Made by a program: the position numbers and the translations under genes. Below the pieces are notes generated by a model. The model searched no databases and was not told the DNA's origin. It was given only the letters and a program-made list of their open reading frames with translations. Positions 15,258 to 24,318 of a stretch of 64,000 nucleotides of DNA are shown one piece after another. Position 1 is the first letter of the stretch; each line of letters opens with the position of its first letter. Source of the stretch: Nocardia inohanensis NBRC 100128 (GTDB lineage Bacteria; Actinomycetota; Actinomycetes; Mycobacteriales; Mycobacteriaceae); the NCBI RefSeq assembly GCF_001612945.1, contig NZ_BDBK01000012.1:496001-560000 (forward strand), written 5' to 3'.

Positions 15258-17729
15258 GTGAGCACTACGAGCGAATCCGCGACCAGCGAGTCGCAGGACG
15301 ATACATCGGCGGACAATCTCGGTGGCAAGGGCGGGGACACCATCGCGCCGAGTCCGTATCGGCTGGAGCAACTCCCCGGGCCGCTGAGCTCCGGCGAACT
15401 CGCCACCCTCGACGCGTGGTGGCGGGCGGCCAACTATCTCGCGGTGGGGCAGATCTATCTGCTGGCGAACACGCTGGTGCGCGAACCGCTCGCCGCCGAG
15501 CACATCAAACCGCGACTGCTCGGGCACTTCGGCACCGTGCCGGGGCTGAATCTGGTGTGGGCGCACGCCAATCGCGCCATCCGGGCCCGGGAGCTGAACG
15601 CCGTCTTCGTGGCCGGGCCGGGACACGGCGGACCCGGGCCCAATGCGTGCGGATGGCTGGAGGGCACCTATTCGGAGCTCTACAGCCACATCCCGCGCGA
15701 TGGCGAGGGTATGCGAGAGCTGTTCGCGCAGTTCTCCTTTCCCGGCGGCGTGCCGAGCCATTGCGCACCCGAGACGCCGGGATCGTTCCACGAGGGCGGT
15801 GAGCTGGGCTATTCGCTGCTGCATGCTTACGGTGCGGCACTGGACAATCCGAGCCTGACGGTGTTCTGCGTGATCGGTGACGGCGAAGCGGAGACCGGAC
15901 CGCTCGCGGGCAGCTGGCACGCCAACAAGTTCCTGAACCCCGCCCGCGACGGTGCGGTGGTGCCGATTCTCGCGCTCAACGAGTACAAGATCGCCAATCC
16001 GACTGTGCTGGCGCGCATCCCGGAGTCCGAGCTGATCTCCCTGCTGCGCGGCTACGGCTACGAGCCGGTCATCGTCGCGGGCGACGATCCGAGCGCCGTG
16101 CATCAGGACATGGCGCGGGCCATGGACGACAGCCTGGACCGGATCGCCGAGATACAAAGGGCCGCCCGCGCGGACGGTTCCGGCGAACGCGCCGGCTGGC
16201 CGATGATCGTATTGCGCACCCCGAAAGGCTGGACCTGCCCGCCGGTCGTGGACGGCGACCGGGTGGAGGGCACCTTCCGCGCCCATCAGGTGCCGCTGCC
16301 CGCGGCCCGCACCGATGCCGGGCATCGCGCGGTGCTGGAGCAGTGGCTGAAATCGTATCGCCCGCAAGAACTTTTCGACGACGATGGTCGCCCGGTGCCC
16401 GAGCTGCGCGACTTCCCGCCCGCCGGCGACCGGCGCATGAGCGCCAACCCGGTCGCCAATGGCGGCCTGCTGCTGCGCGATCTGCGATTGCCGGACTGGC
16501 GGGACTCCGCGGTGGAGGTGCTCGTACCGGGCGCGGTGAAGCACGAGGCCACCCGGGTGCTGGGCGGCTGGCTCCGCGAGGTCACCCGCGCGAACCCCGA
16601 CAACTTCCTCACCTTCGCGCCGGATGAGCTGGCCAGCAACCGATTACAGGACATTCTCGAGGTCACCGGCCGCGACTGGCAGGCCGAGGTCGGCGAATAC
16701 GACGTCAAGCTCGACCGCACCGGCCGCGTCATCGAGGTGCTGTCGGAACACATGTGCCAGGGCCTGCTGGAAGGCTATCTGCTGACCGGCCGCCACGGCG
16801 TTTTCACCTGCTACGAAGCCTTCATCCACATTGTCGACGCCATGTTCAACCAGCACGCCAAATGGCTCGACGCCAGCTCCGCGGTGGACTGGCGGCGGCC
16901 CATCGCCAGCCTGAATTACCTGCTCTCATCACATGTCTGGCGGCAGGACCACAACGGCTTCACCCATCAGGACCCGGGCTTCCTGGACGTCGTGCTCAAC
17001 AAGAAACCCGAGATCGTGCGCGTCTACCTGCCGCCGGACGCCAATACCCTGCTGTCCACCTACGACCACTGCCTGCGCTCGCGCCACTACGTGAATGTCG
17101 TGGTGGCAGGCAAACAGCCGCAGGAATCGTGGCTCTCGACCGAAGACGCGGCGGTGCACTGCGCGCGGGGCATCGGCATCTGGCCGTGGGCGGGCAACAA
17201 CGACGAAGAGGGCACCGCACCCGACGTGGTGCTGGCCTGCGCGGGCGACGTACCGACCCTGGAAACCCTTGCCGCGGCCAAGATCCTGCGCGAGCGCCTG
17301 CCCGAGCTGCGCGTCCGCGTGATCAATGTCGTCGACCTCATGCGCCTGCTCCCCAGCGAGGAGCACCCGCACGGTCTGCCCGACCGCGAGTTCGACACTC
17401 TCTTCACCCGCGACCGCCCGGTCATCTTCGCCTTCCACGGCTACCCGTGGCTGGTGCACCGGCTCACCTACCGCCGCACCAACCACGACGAGCTGCACGT
17501 CCGCGGCTACAAGGAGAAAGGCACCACCACAACGCCTTTCGACATGGTGATGCTCAACGACCTGGACCGCTACCACCTGGTCATGGACGTCATCGACCGG
17601 GTACCGGCGCTGCGCGAGAAGGCGGCGGGCCTGCGGCAGGAGATGGTCGACGCCCGCTGGCAGGCCCGCGCCTGGACGCGCGAGCACGGTGAGGACATTC
17701 CGGTGGTGGCGGATTGGAAATGGACCTGA
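15258..17729 (+). CDS. xfp: Phosphoketolase
   Basis: The 823-residue, thiamine-diphosphate-dependent enzyme splits xylulose 5-phosphate (and usually fructose 6-phosphate) with phosphate into acetyl phosphate plus an aldose phosphate. Family features are Y-L-A-V-G-Q-I-Y-L early, the G-P-G-H-G-G-P segment near residue 120, G-D-G-E-A-E-T-G-P (ThDP/Mg site) near 220, H-A-N-K-F-L-N-P, and late Y-E-A-F near the cofactor-activating Glu. Length matches the family. The frame is open to 15186, but GTG 15258 has AAAGGG upstream and gives the normal N-terminus. It has no acetate kinase or phosphotransacetylase neighbour, so acetyl phosphate must be handled elsewhere. Confidence 0.93.
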   Translation: MSTTSESATSESQDDTSADNLGGKGGDTIAPSPYRLEQLPGPLSSGELATLDAWWRAANYLAVGQIYLLANTLVREPLAAEHIKPRLLGHFGTVPGLNLVWAHANRAIRARELNAVFVAGPGHGGPGPNACGWLEGTYSELYSHIPRDGEGMRELFAQFSFPGGVPSHCAPETPGSFHEGGELGYSLLHAYGAALDNPSLTVFCVIGDGEAETGPLAGSWHANKFLNPARDGAVVPILALNEYKIANPTVLARIPESELISLLRGYGYEPVIVAGDDPSAVHQDMARAMDDSLDRIAEIQRAARADGSGERAGWPMIVLRTPKGWTCPPVVDGDRVEGTFRAHQVPLPAARTDAGHRAVLEQWLKSYRPQELFDDDGRPVPELRDFPPAGDRRMSANPVANGGLLLRDLRLPDWRDSAVEVLVPGAVKHEATRVLGGWLREVTRANPDNFLTFAPDELASNRLQDILEVTGRDWQAEVGEYDVKLDRTGRVIEVLSEHMCQGLLEGYLLTGRHGVFTCYEAFIHIVDAMFNQHAKWLDASSAVDWRRPIASLNYLLSSHVWRQDHNGFTHQDPGFLDVVLNKKPEIVRVYLPPDANTLLSTYDHCLRSRHYVNVVVAGKQPQESWLSTEDAAVHCARGIGIWPWAGNNDEEGTAPDVVLACAGDVPTLETLAAAKILRERLPELRVRVINVVDLMRLLPSEEHPHGLPDREFDTLFTRDRPVIFAFHGYPWLVHRLTYRRTNHDELHVRGYKEKGTTTTPFDMVMLNDLDRYHLVMDVIDRVPALREKAAGLRQEMVDARWQARAWTREHGEDIPVVADWKWT

Positions 17730-17739
17730 GCCAACCGAT

Positions 17740-19299
17740 TCAGCGGATGGTGACGACCCGGTTGTGCCATCCGGTGGAACCGCTGGGGAACGGCGCGGCG
17801 CGGTCGGCGGTCTGGGTCACGCCGGTGCGATCGGTGGCGCGGACGCGCAGCGTATGAGTGCCGGGCGTGGCCTGCCACTGCCATCGCCATTGCCGCCAGG
17901 TGTCGAGGCTGTACTCGGCGGCGAGAGTCGCCTCCTGCCAGGGTTGTTCGTCCACCTGAACCTCGACCCGGTCGATGCCCCGGTGCTGCGCCCAGGCCAC
18001 CCCGGCGACGGTGACCGGGCCGGCGTCGAGGGTGGCGAAGGCGGCGGGCACGTCGATGCGGGCGGCGGTCTTGATCGGGGCCCGGTCCGCCCAGCCGCGG
18101 TCGGTCCAGTACGCGCGGGCGCGGTCGAAACGGGTGATCTCCAGGTCCACAACCCATTTCGTGGCCGACACGTAGCCGTAGAGCCCGGGCACGATCAGCC
18201 GGGCCGGATAGCCGTGCTCGACCGGCAGCGGTTCGCCGTTCATGCCGATGGCCAGCAGCGCGTCACGCCCGTCCAGGATCGCCGAGAGCGGTGTGCCCGC
18301 GGTGAAGCCGTCGATACTGCGCGACAGCACCATATCGGCGTCGGAATGGACGCCTGCCGTCGACAGCAGCCCGGCGAGTGGATATCCGAGCCAGCGGGCG
18401 GTTCCGGCCAGGTTCCCGCCCACCTCGTTGGAGACGCAGGTCAGGGTGATCACGCGCTCGACGGGAGTCCACTCGCGCAGCCGGTCGAAGTCGAATTCCA
18501 CGGTGCGGTCGGTCATTCCGTGTATCCGCAAACTCCAGTCCGCGCTGAGCAGGGCGGGTAATCGCAGCGCGGTGTCGACGCGATAGAAGTCCCGGGACGC
18601 GGTCCGGAACGGGGTAATGCCGTCGACCGGCAACTCCACTCCCGCCGGCGCCGGTGGCGCTGCCCGCACCCGGGGCAGCACGAATCCCGCTCGATCGGCG
18701 ACCACATCGTGTAGCCGGGTGGCCAGGATCCGTCCGGCGACGGCCGCTCCCGCGACCAACGCTGCGACACCGGCCGCGGCGAACAGGAATCCGCGCCGCG
18801 ACGCCGCCCCGGGAGCCTCTGCGACCCCCGGCGGCACGGCGGCCGGACCGGGCGCGCGCTGGATCAGGAACCGCAGCACGCCGACACCCGCGATCGTCCC
18901 CGCCACCGCCGGAAGCACGAAAAGCGCTGTGGCCGTGGGCCGCTGCCAGGCCGCACCGGCGACCACCGCACCGAGCACCACCAAAAGCGCACTACCCACC
19001 GGCCGGCGCCGCTCGAACAGCCCGATGATCGCGGCTCCCACCGCCATGACCGCCGCCATCGATACGAACAACGCGTCCTTGTCCCGGCTCCCGAAGCGGC
19101 GAATCGCCGCCTGCTTCAACGCCTGCGGGGTGTGATCCACCACCGTCGCGCCCAGGGCGTAGAACGGCGAGGCGGCCGGATCGATGAACGCGGCCACCAG
19201 CTGCCCGACCCCGAGCACGGTCGCGCCGGCCAGCAGCCCCGCCGTGATCGCCGCCCACCAGCGGGTCGAATCCCGCACGGACACAGTCACTCCGAACAC
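17740..19299 (-). CDS. Membrane-bound molybdopterin oxidoreductase (sulfite-oxidase fold)
   Basis: The 519-residue protein has four N-terminal membrane helices (about residues 14-36, 77-95, 102-118, 122-145). A twin-arginine-like segment and further helix follow (S-R-R-G-F-L-F-A-A-A-G, about 168-190), then an extracytoplasmic molybdenum-cofactor domain. The Mo-ligand cysteine is in I-T-L-T-C-V-S-N-E (about Cys 288). The C-terminal ~100 residues form the immunoglobulin-like dimerisation domain. Related actinobacterial proteins are annotated as molybdopterin-dependent oxidoreductases of unknown substrate. It lies 36 bases downstream of the fasciclin lipoprotein on the same strand, so they are likely one transcript, possibly under SigK. 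Confidence 0.88.
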   Translation of the reverse strand: MFGVTVSVRDSTRWWAAITAGLLAGATVLGVGQLVAAFIDPAASPFYALGATVVDHTPQALKQAAIRRFGSRDKDALFVSMAAVMAVGAAIIGLFERRRPVGSALLVVLGAVVAGAAWQRPTATALFVLPAVAGTIAGVGVLRFLIQRAPGPAAVPPGVAEAPGAASRRGFLFAAAGVAALVAGAAVAGRILATRLHDVVADRAGFVLPRVRAAPPAPAGVELPVDGITPFRTASRDFYRVDTALRLPALLSADWSLRIHGMTDRTVEFDFDRLREWTPVERVITLTCVSNEVGGNLAGTARWLGYPLAGLLSTAGVHSDADMVLSRSIDGFTAGTPLSAILDGRDALLAIGMNGEPLPVEHGYPARLIVPGLYGYVSATKWVVDLEITRFDRARAYWTDRGWADRAPIKTAARIDVPAAFATLDAGPVTVAGVAWAQHRGIDRVEVQVDEQPWQEATLAAEYSLDTWRQWRWQWQATPGTHTLRVRATDRTGVTQTADRAAPFPSGSTGWHNRVVTIR

Positions 19300-19335
19300 C
19301 TCACCGAGCCGAACACGGTCATGGGCAACGCCGGA

Positions 19336-19998
19336 TCAGGCGGGCGGCATCAACACGGAGTCGATCAGATACACGGTGGCATTGGCGGTTTCGACGCCGC
19401 CGCAGATCACCGACGCGTCCGCGACCTTGATGTCGTTGCCGGTGCGGGTCACCGTGACGTTCGCGCCCTCGACCGTCGGGTGCGTCCCGGCGATCTTGTC
19501 GGGCGCGATGCGCCCCGGCACCACGTGATAGGTGAGGATCTTGGTCAGCGTCGCCGAGTCCGTCTTCAGGCCGTCGATGGTCGCGGCCGGGATCTTCGCG
19601 AACGCCGAATCGACGGGCGCGAACACCGTGAACTTTCCGCCGTTCAGGGTGTCCACCAGGTTCACCTGCGGGTTCAGTTGCCCGGAAACCGCGGCGACCA
19701 GGGTCTTCAACAGCGGATTGTTCGACGCCGCGACGGCGACCGGGTCCTGCGCCATCCCGCTGACCGATCCGGCGCCGGTGGGCACCTGCTCGGCATAGCT
19801 CTGGCAGCCGGGCCCGACCAGATTGGCGGCGGCGTCGGCACGAGCCGCGCTACCGGTCGCGGCCGAAGTGGTGGTGGAACTGCTGTCGGACTTGTCGTCC
19901 GAGCACGCGGTCAGCCCGAGCACCGCCGCGGTGACCGCCAGCGTGGCCGCGAATACCCGCGGCGCCGAAGTCCGGGCGGTACGCTGTGTCGCATTCAT
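19336..19998 (-). CDS. Fasciclin (FAS1) domain lipoprotein, MPT70/MPT83-like
   Basis: The 220-residue protein has a signal sequence with lipobox L-T-A-C (Cys 32), a Ser/Thr-rich linker and one FAS1 domain. The domain shows the H1 motif F-T-V-F-A-P-V-D-S-A-F, the Y-H-V-V-P-G segment and the closing V-Y-L-I-D-S-V-L. ATG at 19998 follows AAGGAG. In Mycobacterium the homologues MPT70 and MPT83 are surface antigens controlled by SigK. Here the gene is divergent from a sigK-rskA pair, which makes SigK control likely. The role is probably cell-surface adhesion or matrix contact. Confidence 0.92.
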   Translation of the reverse strand: MNATQRTARTSAPRVFAATLAVTAAVLGLTACSDDKSDSSSTTTSAATGSAARADAAANLVGPGCQSYAEQVPTGAGSVSGMAQDPVAVAASNNPLLKTLVAAVSGQLNPQVNLVDTLNGGKFTVFAPVDSAFAKIPAATIDGLKTDSATLTKILTYHVVPGRIAPDKIAGTHPTVEGANVTVTRTGNDIKVADASVICGGVETANATVYLIDSVLMPPA

Positions 19999-20342
19999 CT
20001 CGTATATCTCCTTGGCGAGGACGTGCCCGACCCGTAAACCGGATTTCGGGCAGCAGTGAAGGGGCCGGCGGACCGGTGGTCGTCAGCGAAGGGATCGGAC
20101 GGCCACCGGCGCTCGGCGGGCGGTCCGAGACCGCCCCGGGCGCTCGAGGGTACGTATCCGGTGAGCGCTGAATGGGTTTCGCGCTGCCGGCCGAGAGGGT
20201 TTGGTCGATTTCCGAATTTGTGTGATCGGCTCGAAAACATCACGATGCGGCCGAACCATGACCGGTCGCGTATCGAAATGGAGGTATGCGGTCAGCACGT
20301 CACGGAGGAATTACCATCCCCTACCCACGGAGCAGCACCACC
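19999..20342. promoter_or_regulatory. Divergent intergenic region between the FAS1 lipoprotein gene and sigK
   Basis: This 344-base region must hold promoters for the lipoprotein operon (minus) and sigK (plus). A CCGAAT element at 20212-20217 (plus) resembles what I recall of a SigK -10, but I see no convincing CCATCC-type -35 at 16-19 bases upstream. No palindrome or small gene is evident. Confidence 0.35.
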
Positions 20343-20999
20343 ATGGCGGATGAACAACGCGGGTACCCGGTCGGAATCGAAGCACCCGACGAGGACCCCG
20401 CGCCGGTCTGCCCGGCGTCGCGGCCCGGCGCGGATCCCGAGACCGTGCGCCGGCTGATCGACCTGCTGGCCGCCATCGCCGACGGCGACCGCGAGGCCTT
20501 CACCGAGTTCTATCGCAGCACCCACCATCGGGTGTTCGGTCTGGCACTACGGATACTGCGCCGGGTGGCGGCGGCCGAGGACGTGGCGCAGGAGGTCTAT
20601 CTCCAGGTGTGGAACACCGCGGGTCGCTACGATCCGAGGCTGGCCGGGCCGATGGGCTGGCTCATGATGCTCACCCACCGGCGGTCGGTGGACCGGGTGC
20701 GTGTGGAAGCCGCGACGACCGCCCGGGATATCGCGTACGGACATCGGCACCTGGGCCGCGATCACGATATCGTCGCCGAAACCGTGGCACAGCACTCCGA
20801 CGAACGGGCGGTGGTCCAGTGCCTGGAGGTGCTGACGCGCACCCAGCGTGAAACCCTCGCGCTGGCCTACTACGGCGGCCGCACCTACAACGAAGTCGCC
20901 GCCCAGCTGGAGATTCCGTTGAACACGGTGAAATCGCGGATTCGCGACGGGCTCAAACGCTTGCAGAACTGCCTGACAGGAGCGGTGACCGATGTCTGA
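20343..20999 (+). CDS. sigK: ECF RNA polymerase sigma factor SigK
   Basis: The 218-residue sigma factor has region 2 (F-Y-R-S-T-H-H-R-V-F-G-L-A-L-R-I-L followed by A-E-D-V-A-Q-E-V) and region 4 (L-A-Y-Y-G-G-R-T-Y-N-E-V-A, then P-L-N-T-V-K-S-R-I-R-D-G). The pattern fits the ECF19/SigK group and the next gene is a RskA-type anti-sigma factor. The frame is open to 20286; the ATG at 20343 is preferred because GGAG lies at a workable distance and it matches usual SigK length. It should direct RNA polymerase to the FAS1 lipoprotein promoter and to itself when RskA is inactivated. Confidence 0.88.
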   Translation: MADEQRGYPVGIEAPDEDPAPVCPASRPGADPETVRRLIDLLAAIADGDREAFTEFYRSTHHRVFGLALRILRRVAAAEDVAQEVYLQVWNTAGRYDPRLAGPMGWLMMLTHRRSVDRVRVEAATTARDIAYGHRHLGRDHDIVAETVAQHSDERAVVQCLEVLTRTQRETLALAYYGGRTYNEVAAQLEIPLNTVKSRIRDGLKRLQNCLTGAVTDV

Positions 21000-21732
21000 A
21001 CAGCCCTCCGACACCGAGCTGCTCGAGCACGCACACCCGTACGCGCTCGATGCCATGTCCGAGGTCGACCGAAGGCGGGTCGAGGCGCTGCTCGACGCGG
21101 CCGAAGCGGCGCAGGCCGATGCTTTCCGCGCCATCGTGCGCGATATTCGCGACACCCTGGCGGATCTGACCGCCGTCGATGCCCGGGAAGCTCCCCCGGA
21201 ACTGGAGGCGCGGATCCAGCGCGCCCTGGATCGGCAGCTAGGTCTGCTGTCCGGGCCGCCGGCCTCGGTCACCGCGCTGCGCCGGATTCCGCCCGGCGTC
21301 CGCTGGCTCGCGGCCGCCGCGCTCGTCGCGGCGCTGGCATTGGGCGCGGTCGCCGTGATCGACGCTGTGCGGCAACCGGATTCGGGCACTCTCACCGCCC
21401 AGCAGGTCCGCACCCGCGATGATGCCAGGTCCGCCGGGGTGCCGATCACCGGGGGCGGCACCGCCGATGTCATCTCCTCGCGCGAATTGGACGCCGCGGT
21501 GCTGACTTTCGATGCGCTGCCGACGCCTCCCGACGGGCGGGTGTATCAGCTCTGGTTGATTCCCGAAGGCGGGCAACCCCGTTCGGCGGGAGTGCTCACC
21601 ACTGTGCCCACCGACCGGGCCCCACTGCTGATCCGGTTGGATTCGGCACGTGTTCTCGCCGTTTCGATCGAGCCGGTGGGCGGGTCCACCCAACCCACCA
21701 CCGACCCGATCGTCGCGGTACCACTGGCCTGA
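20992..21732 (+). CDS. rskA: Anti-sigma-K factor RskA
   Basis: The 246-residue protein has a cytoplasmic N-terminal anti-sigma domain (E-L-L-E-H-A-H-P-Y-A-L-D-A-M-S near residue 15), one transmembrane helix (about 104-124) and an extracytoplasmic RskA C-terminal domain with V-Y-Q-L-W-L-I-P-E-G-G and a P-x-G-R turn. It overlaps sigK by 8 bases, so the two are co-translated at matched levels. By analogy with mycobacteria it sequesters SigK at the membrane until intramembrane proteolysis releases it. No zinc-binding HXXXCXXC is present, as expected for the RskA type. Confidence 0.9.
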   Translation: MSEQPSDTELLEHAHPYALDAMSEVDRRRVEALLDAAEAAQADAFRAIVRDIRDTLADLTAVDAREAPPELEARIQRALDRQLGLLSGPPASVTALRRIPPGVRWLAAAALVAALALGAVAVIDAVRQPDSGTLTAQQVRTRDDARSAGVPITGGGTADVISSRELDAAVLTFDALPTPPDGRVYQLWLIPEGGQPRSAGVLTTVPTDRAPLLIRLDSARVLAVSIEPVGGSTQPTTDPIVAVPLA

Positions 21733-21746
21733 TCACGCGCCGAGAA

Positions 21747-22631
21747 CTACAGCACCGGCGTGAAGTCGCGGCTCGCAATGTATTCCGGCCGCGGATACGG
21801 CGCCGCGTACGGATCCAGCAGGGTGTTCTCGACGCTGTTGAACACCAGGAAGATGTTCGAGCGCGGGAACGGGGTGATGTTGCCGGACGAGCCGTGCATG
21901 ATGTTCGAATCGAAGAGCAGGGCCGAGCCGGCACGCCCGGTGAACTGGGCGATACCGTACTTCCCGGCCAGTTCGGCGATATCGGCTTCGGTGGGCACGC
22001 CGACTTCCTGCTCACGCAACGAATCCCGGTAATGGTCGTCCGGCGTCTCGCCCTGACACGGCACGAAGGTGCGATGCGAGCCGGGCATGACCATCAGGCT
22101 GCCGTTGAACGGGTAGTTGTCGGTCAGCGCGATGGACAGGCTGACCGCGCGCGGCGTGGGCATACCGTCCTCGGAGTGCCAGGTCTCGAAATCCGAGTGC
22201 CAGTAGAAGCCGGCGCCCCGGAAGCCGGGCATGTAGTTGACCCGGCTCTGATGCAGGTACACATCCGAGCCGAGGACCTGGCGGGCCAGGCCCGCGATCC
22301 GGCTCTCCCGCACCAGCTCCGCGACCATGGCGCTGATCTTGTGCACCTCGAACAGCGACCGCACCTGGTTCGACGACTTCTCGATGATCACGCGTTCGTC
22401 GAGCCGCAGCTCGGGATCGTTTGTCAGCCGGCCGATTTCGGCGGCGAAATCGGCGACCTCCAGCGGATCGAGCAGACCGTCGATGACGGCGTACCCGTCA
22501 TTGTCGAAGTTCGCCAGCGCCGGGGTGCCGATGGTGCCCCAGACGGTCGGATCGTCGCGGTCGATATGCGGCGTGCCCACCATGGTGCGGGTCCGGTAGC
22601 GGTCGATACGGATGTTGTCGGACAACGTCAT
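21747..22631 (-). CDS. ectD: Ectoine hydroxylase
   Basis: The 294-residue Fe(II)/2-oxoglutarate dioxygenase converts ectoine to 5-hydroxyectoine. The EctD signature F-Y-W-H-S-D-F-E-T-W-H-x-E-D-G-M-P is at about residues 142-158. It supplies iron ligands His 145 and Asp 147; the third ligand is His 246 (I-M-H-G-S-S-G). The downstream N-P-F-like P-R-S-N-I-F segment holds the 2-oxoglutarate Arg. It is the last gene of ectABCD, 18 bases after ectC. The cell can therefore make both ectoines as compatible solutes against osmotic or heat stress. Confidence 0.96.
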   Translation of the reverse strand: MTLSDNIRIDRYRTRTMVGTPHIDRDDPTVWGTIGTPALANFDNDGYAVIDGLLDPLEVADFAAEIGRLTNDPELRLDERVIIEKSSNQVRSLFEVHKISAMVAELVRESRIAGLARQVLGSDVYLHQSRVNYMPGFRGAGFYWHSDFETWHSEDGMPTPRAVSLSIALTDNYPFNGSLMVMPGSHRTFVPCQGETPDDHYRDSLREQEVGVPTEADIAELAGKYGIAQFTGRAGSALLFDSNIMHGSSGNITPFPRSNIFLVFNSVENTLLDPYAAPYPRPEYIASRDFTPVL

Positions 22632-22649
22632 TCGAGCTCCTGAAGTGGC

Positions 22650-23042
22650 TCAGTCGGCGGCGACGGCCAGGGGGTAGACGCCGTTCTCGTCGTGGACCTC
22701 CTGTCCGGAGACCGGCGGATTGAACACGCACAGCATGCGCATACGGGTGCGGGCGAACAGCCGGTGGCGTTCGTTGCCGTCGAGCAGGTACATCGAGCCG
22801 GGGCCGAGTTCGTAGGTGACGCCGTGGTCCAGATCGACCAGGGTGCCTTCGCCCTCGGTCAGCCAGACCGCCTCGATGTGATGCTGGTAGTGGAATTCGT
22901 GGACGGTGGATTCCTCGATGGTGGTCTCGTGGAAGGAGAATCCGACTCCGTCACCGGCCAGCACGATGCGCTTGCTACGCCAGCCCGGGCCCGCCACATC
23001 GCGTTCGGTGCCGGTGATCTCGGCGGTGGTGCGCACGATCAT
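22650..23042 (-). CDS. ectC: L-ectoine synthase
   Basis: The 130-residue cupin-fold enzyme cyclises N-gamma-acetyl-L-2,4-diaminobutyrate to ectoine. Family features include R-S-K-R-I-V-L-A-G-D-G-V-G-F-S-F-H-E-T, H-Y-Q-H-H-I-E-A-V-W-L, the E-L-G-P-G-S-M-Y-L-L-D turn and C-V-F-N-P-P near the C-terminus; Glu, Tyr and His iron ligands fall in these blocks. Full family length. The start is a single base after the ectB stop, so translation is coupled. Confidence 0.97.
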   Translation of the reverse strand: MIVRTTAEITGTERDVAGPGWRSKRIVLAGDGVGFSFHETTIEESTVHEFHYQHHIEAVWLTEGEGTLVDLDHGVTYELGPGSMYLLDGNERHRLFARTRMRMLCVFNPPVSGQEVHDENGVYPLAVAAD

Positions 23043-23043
23043 C

Positions 23044-24318
23044 TCAGATCCCCCGCCCGCCGTAGACCGCGTCCATGGAGGCCGACAGCAGCTCCAGGCC
23101 GTGATCGAGCTCCGGTTCGGTAATCGTCAGCGGCGGAAGCAGTTTCACCACTTCGTCCTCGGGACCGGAGGTCTCCACCAGCAGGCCGCGATCGAAGGCC
23201 GCCTCGCACACCTTGCTGGCCTGCGACGCGTCGTCGAACACGATGCCGTGCACCATGCCGCGGCCGCGGGCGGTGACGCCCTCGAAGCCGGAGACCAGTC
23301 CGGTCAGCGCGCGCTCGATGCGATCACCCTTGGCGAGCGTGGCCACTTCGAGCGCATCGTCGGACCAGTAGTGCCGTAGCGCGGTGGTCGCTGTGATGAA
23401 GGCTGGATTGTTGCCACGGAAGGTGCCGTTGTGCTCGCCCGGCGCCCACTGGTCGAGTTCGGGCTTGAACAGCACCAGCGCCATCGGCAATCCGTAGCCG
23501 CCGATCGACTTGGAGAGGGTGACGATATCGGGGGTGATGCCGGCGTATTCGAAGGAGAAGAACGGCCCGGTGCGGCCGCAACCCATCTGCACGTCGTCGA
23601 TGATGAGCAGAATCTCTCGCGCCGAGCACAATCCGGCCAGTTTGCGCAGCCAGTTCGCGCCGGCCAGGTTCACCCCGCCCTCACCCTGCACGGTCTCCAC
23701 GATCACCGCGGCGGGCAGATCCACACCCGAGGAGGCGTCGTCGAGGGCGCGCTCCATCCAGATGAACGACTCGTCCTGGTCATCGGAGAGATAGCCGTCG
23801 TAGGGCATGGCGGTGGCGTGCTGCAACGGCACACCCGCACCGGCCCGCTTGGCGGCATTGCCGGTCACCGACAGCGCGCCCAGCGTCATGCCGTGGAAGG
23901 CATTGGTGAAGTTGAGGATCTCGGTGCGGCCGGTGACCTTGCGCGCCAGCTTCAGCGCGGCCTCCACCGCGTTGGCGCCGGTCGGTCCCGGGAACTGCAC
24001 CTTGTAGTCGAGCCCGCGCGGCTGGAACACATTGGTGCGCAAGGTTTCCAGCAGTTCACGCTTGGCGATGGTGGACATGTCCAGCGCGTGCGTGATGCCG
24101 TCCCCGGCCAGGTATTCGATGAGCGCGCGCTTGAGCACCGGATTGTTGTGCCCGTAGTTCAGCGCGCCGGCGCCCGCGAAGAAGTCCAGGTAGTCGCGCC
24201 CGGTCTCATCGCGCAGCCAGGCTCCGGAGGCGGTGTCGAACACCGTCGGCCAGGAGCGGCAGTAGCCGCGCACATTGGACTCCATGGTCGCGAAGATGCT
24301 CATATCGGGGCTGTTCAT
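23044..24318 (-). CDS. ectB: L-2,4-diaminobutyrate transaminase
   Basis: The 424-residue class III aminotransferase makes L-2,4-diaminobutyrate from aspartate semialdehyde and glutamate. It shows F-F-A-G-A-G-A-L-N-Y-G-H-N, F-P-G-P-T-G-A-N-A-V-E-A-A (cofactor phosphate), I-I-D-D-V-Q-M-G-C-G-R-T-G and the PLP lysine in T-L-S-K-S-I-G-G. ATG 24318 is chosen: AGGAGG lies 7 bases upstream and it overlaps the ectA stop as ATGA. A second ATG two codons earlier is too close to that site. Confidence 0.96.
   Translation of the reverse strand: MNSPDMSIFATMESNVRGYCRSWPTVFDTASGAWLRDETGRDYLDFFAGAGALNYGHNNPVLKRALIEYLAGDGITHALDMSTIAKRELLETLRTNVFQPRGLDYKVQFPGPTGANAVEAALKLARKVTGRTEILNFTNAFHGMTLGALSVTGNAAKRAGAGVPLQHATAMPYDGYLSDDQDESFIWMERALDDASSGVDLPAAVIVETVQGEGGVNLAGANWLRKLAGLCSAREILLIIDDVQMGCGRTGPFFSFEYAGITPDIVTLSKSIGGYGLPMALVLFKPELDQWAPGEHNGTFRGNNPAFITATTALRHYWSDDALEVATLAKGDRIERALTGLVSGFEGVTARGRGMVHGIVFDDASQASKVCEAAFDRGLLVETSGPEDEVVKLLPPLTITEPELDHGLELLSASMDAVYGGRGI

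Noticed and set aside
20200..20220. Confident SigK promoter before sigK
   Set aside because: Only a CCGAAT element is visible; no matching -35 at the right distance, so it is reported only as low-confidence.
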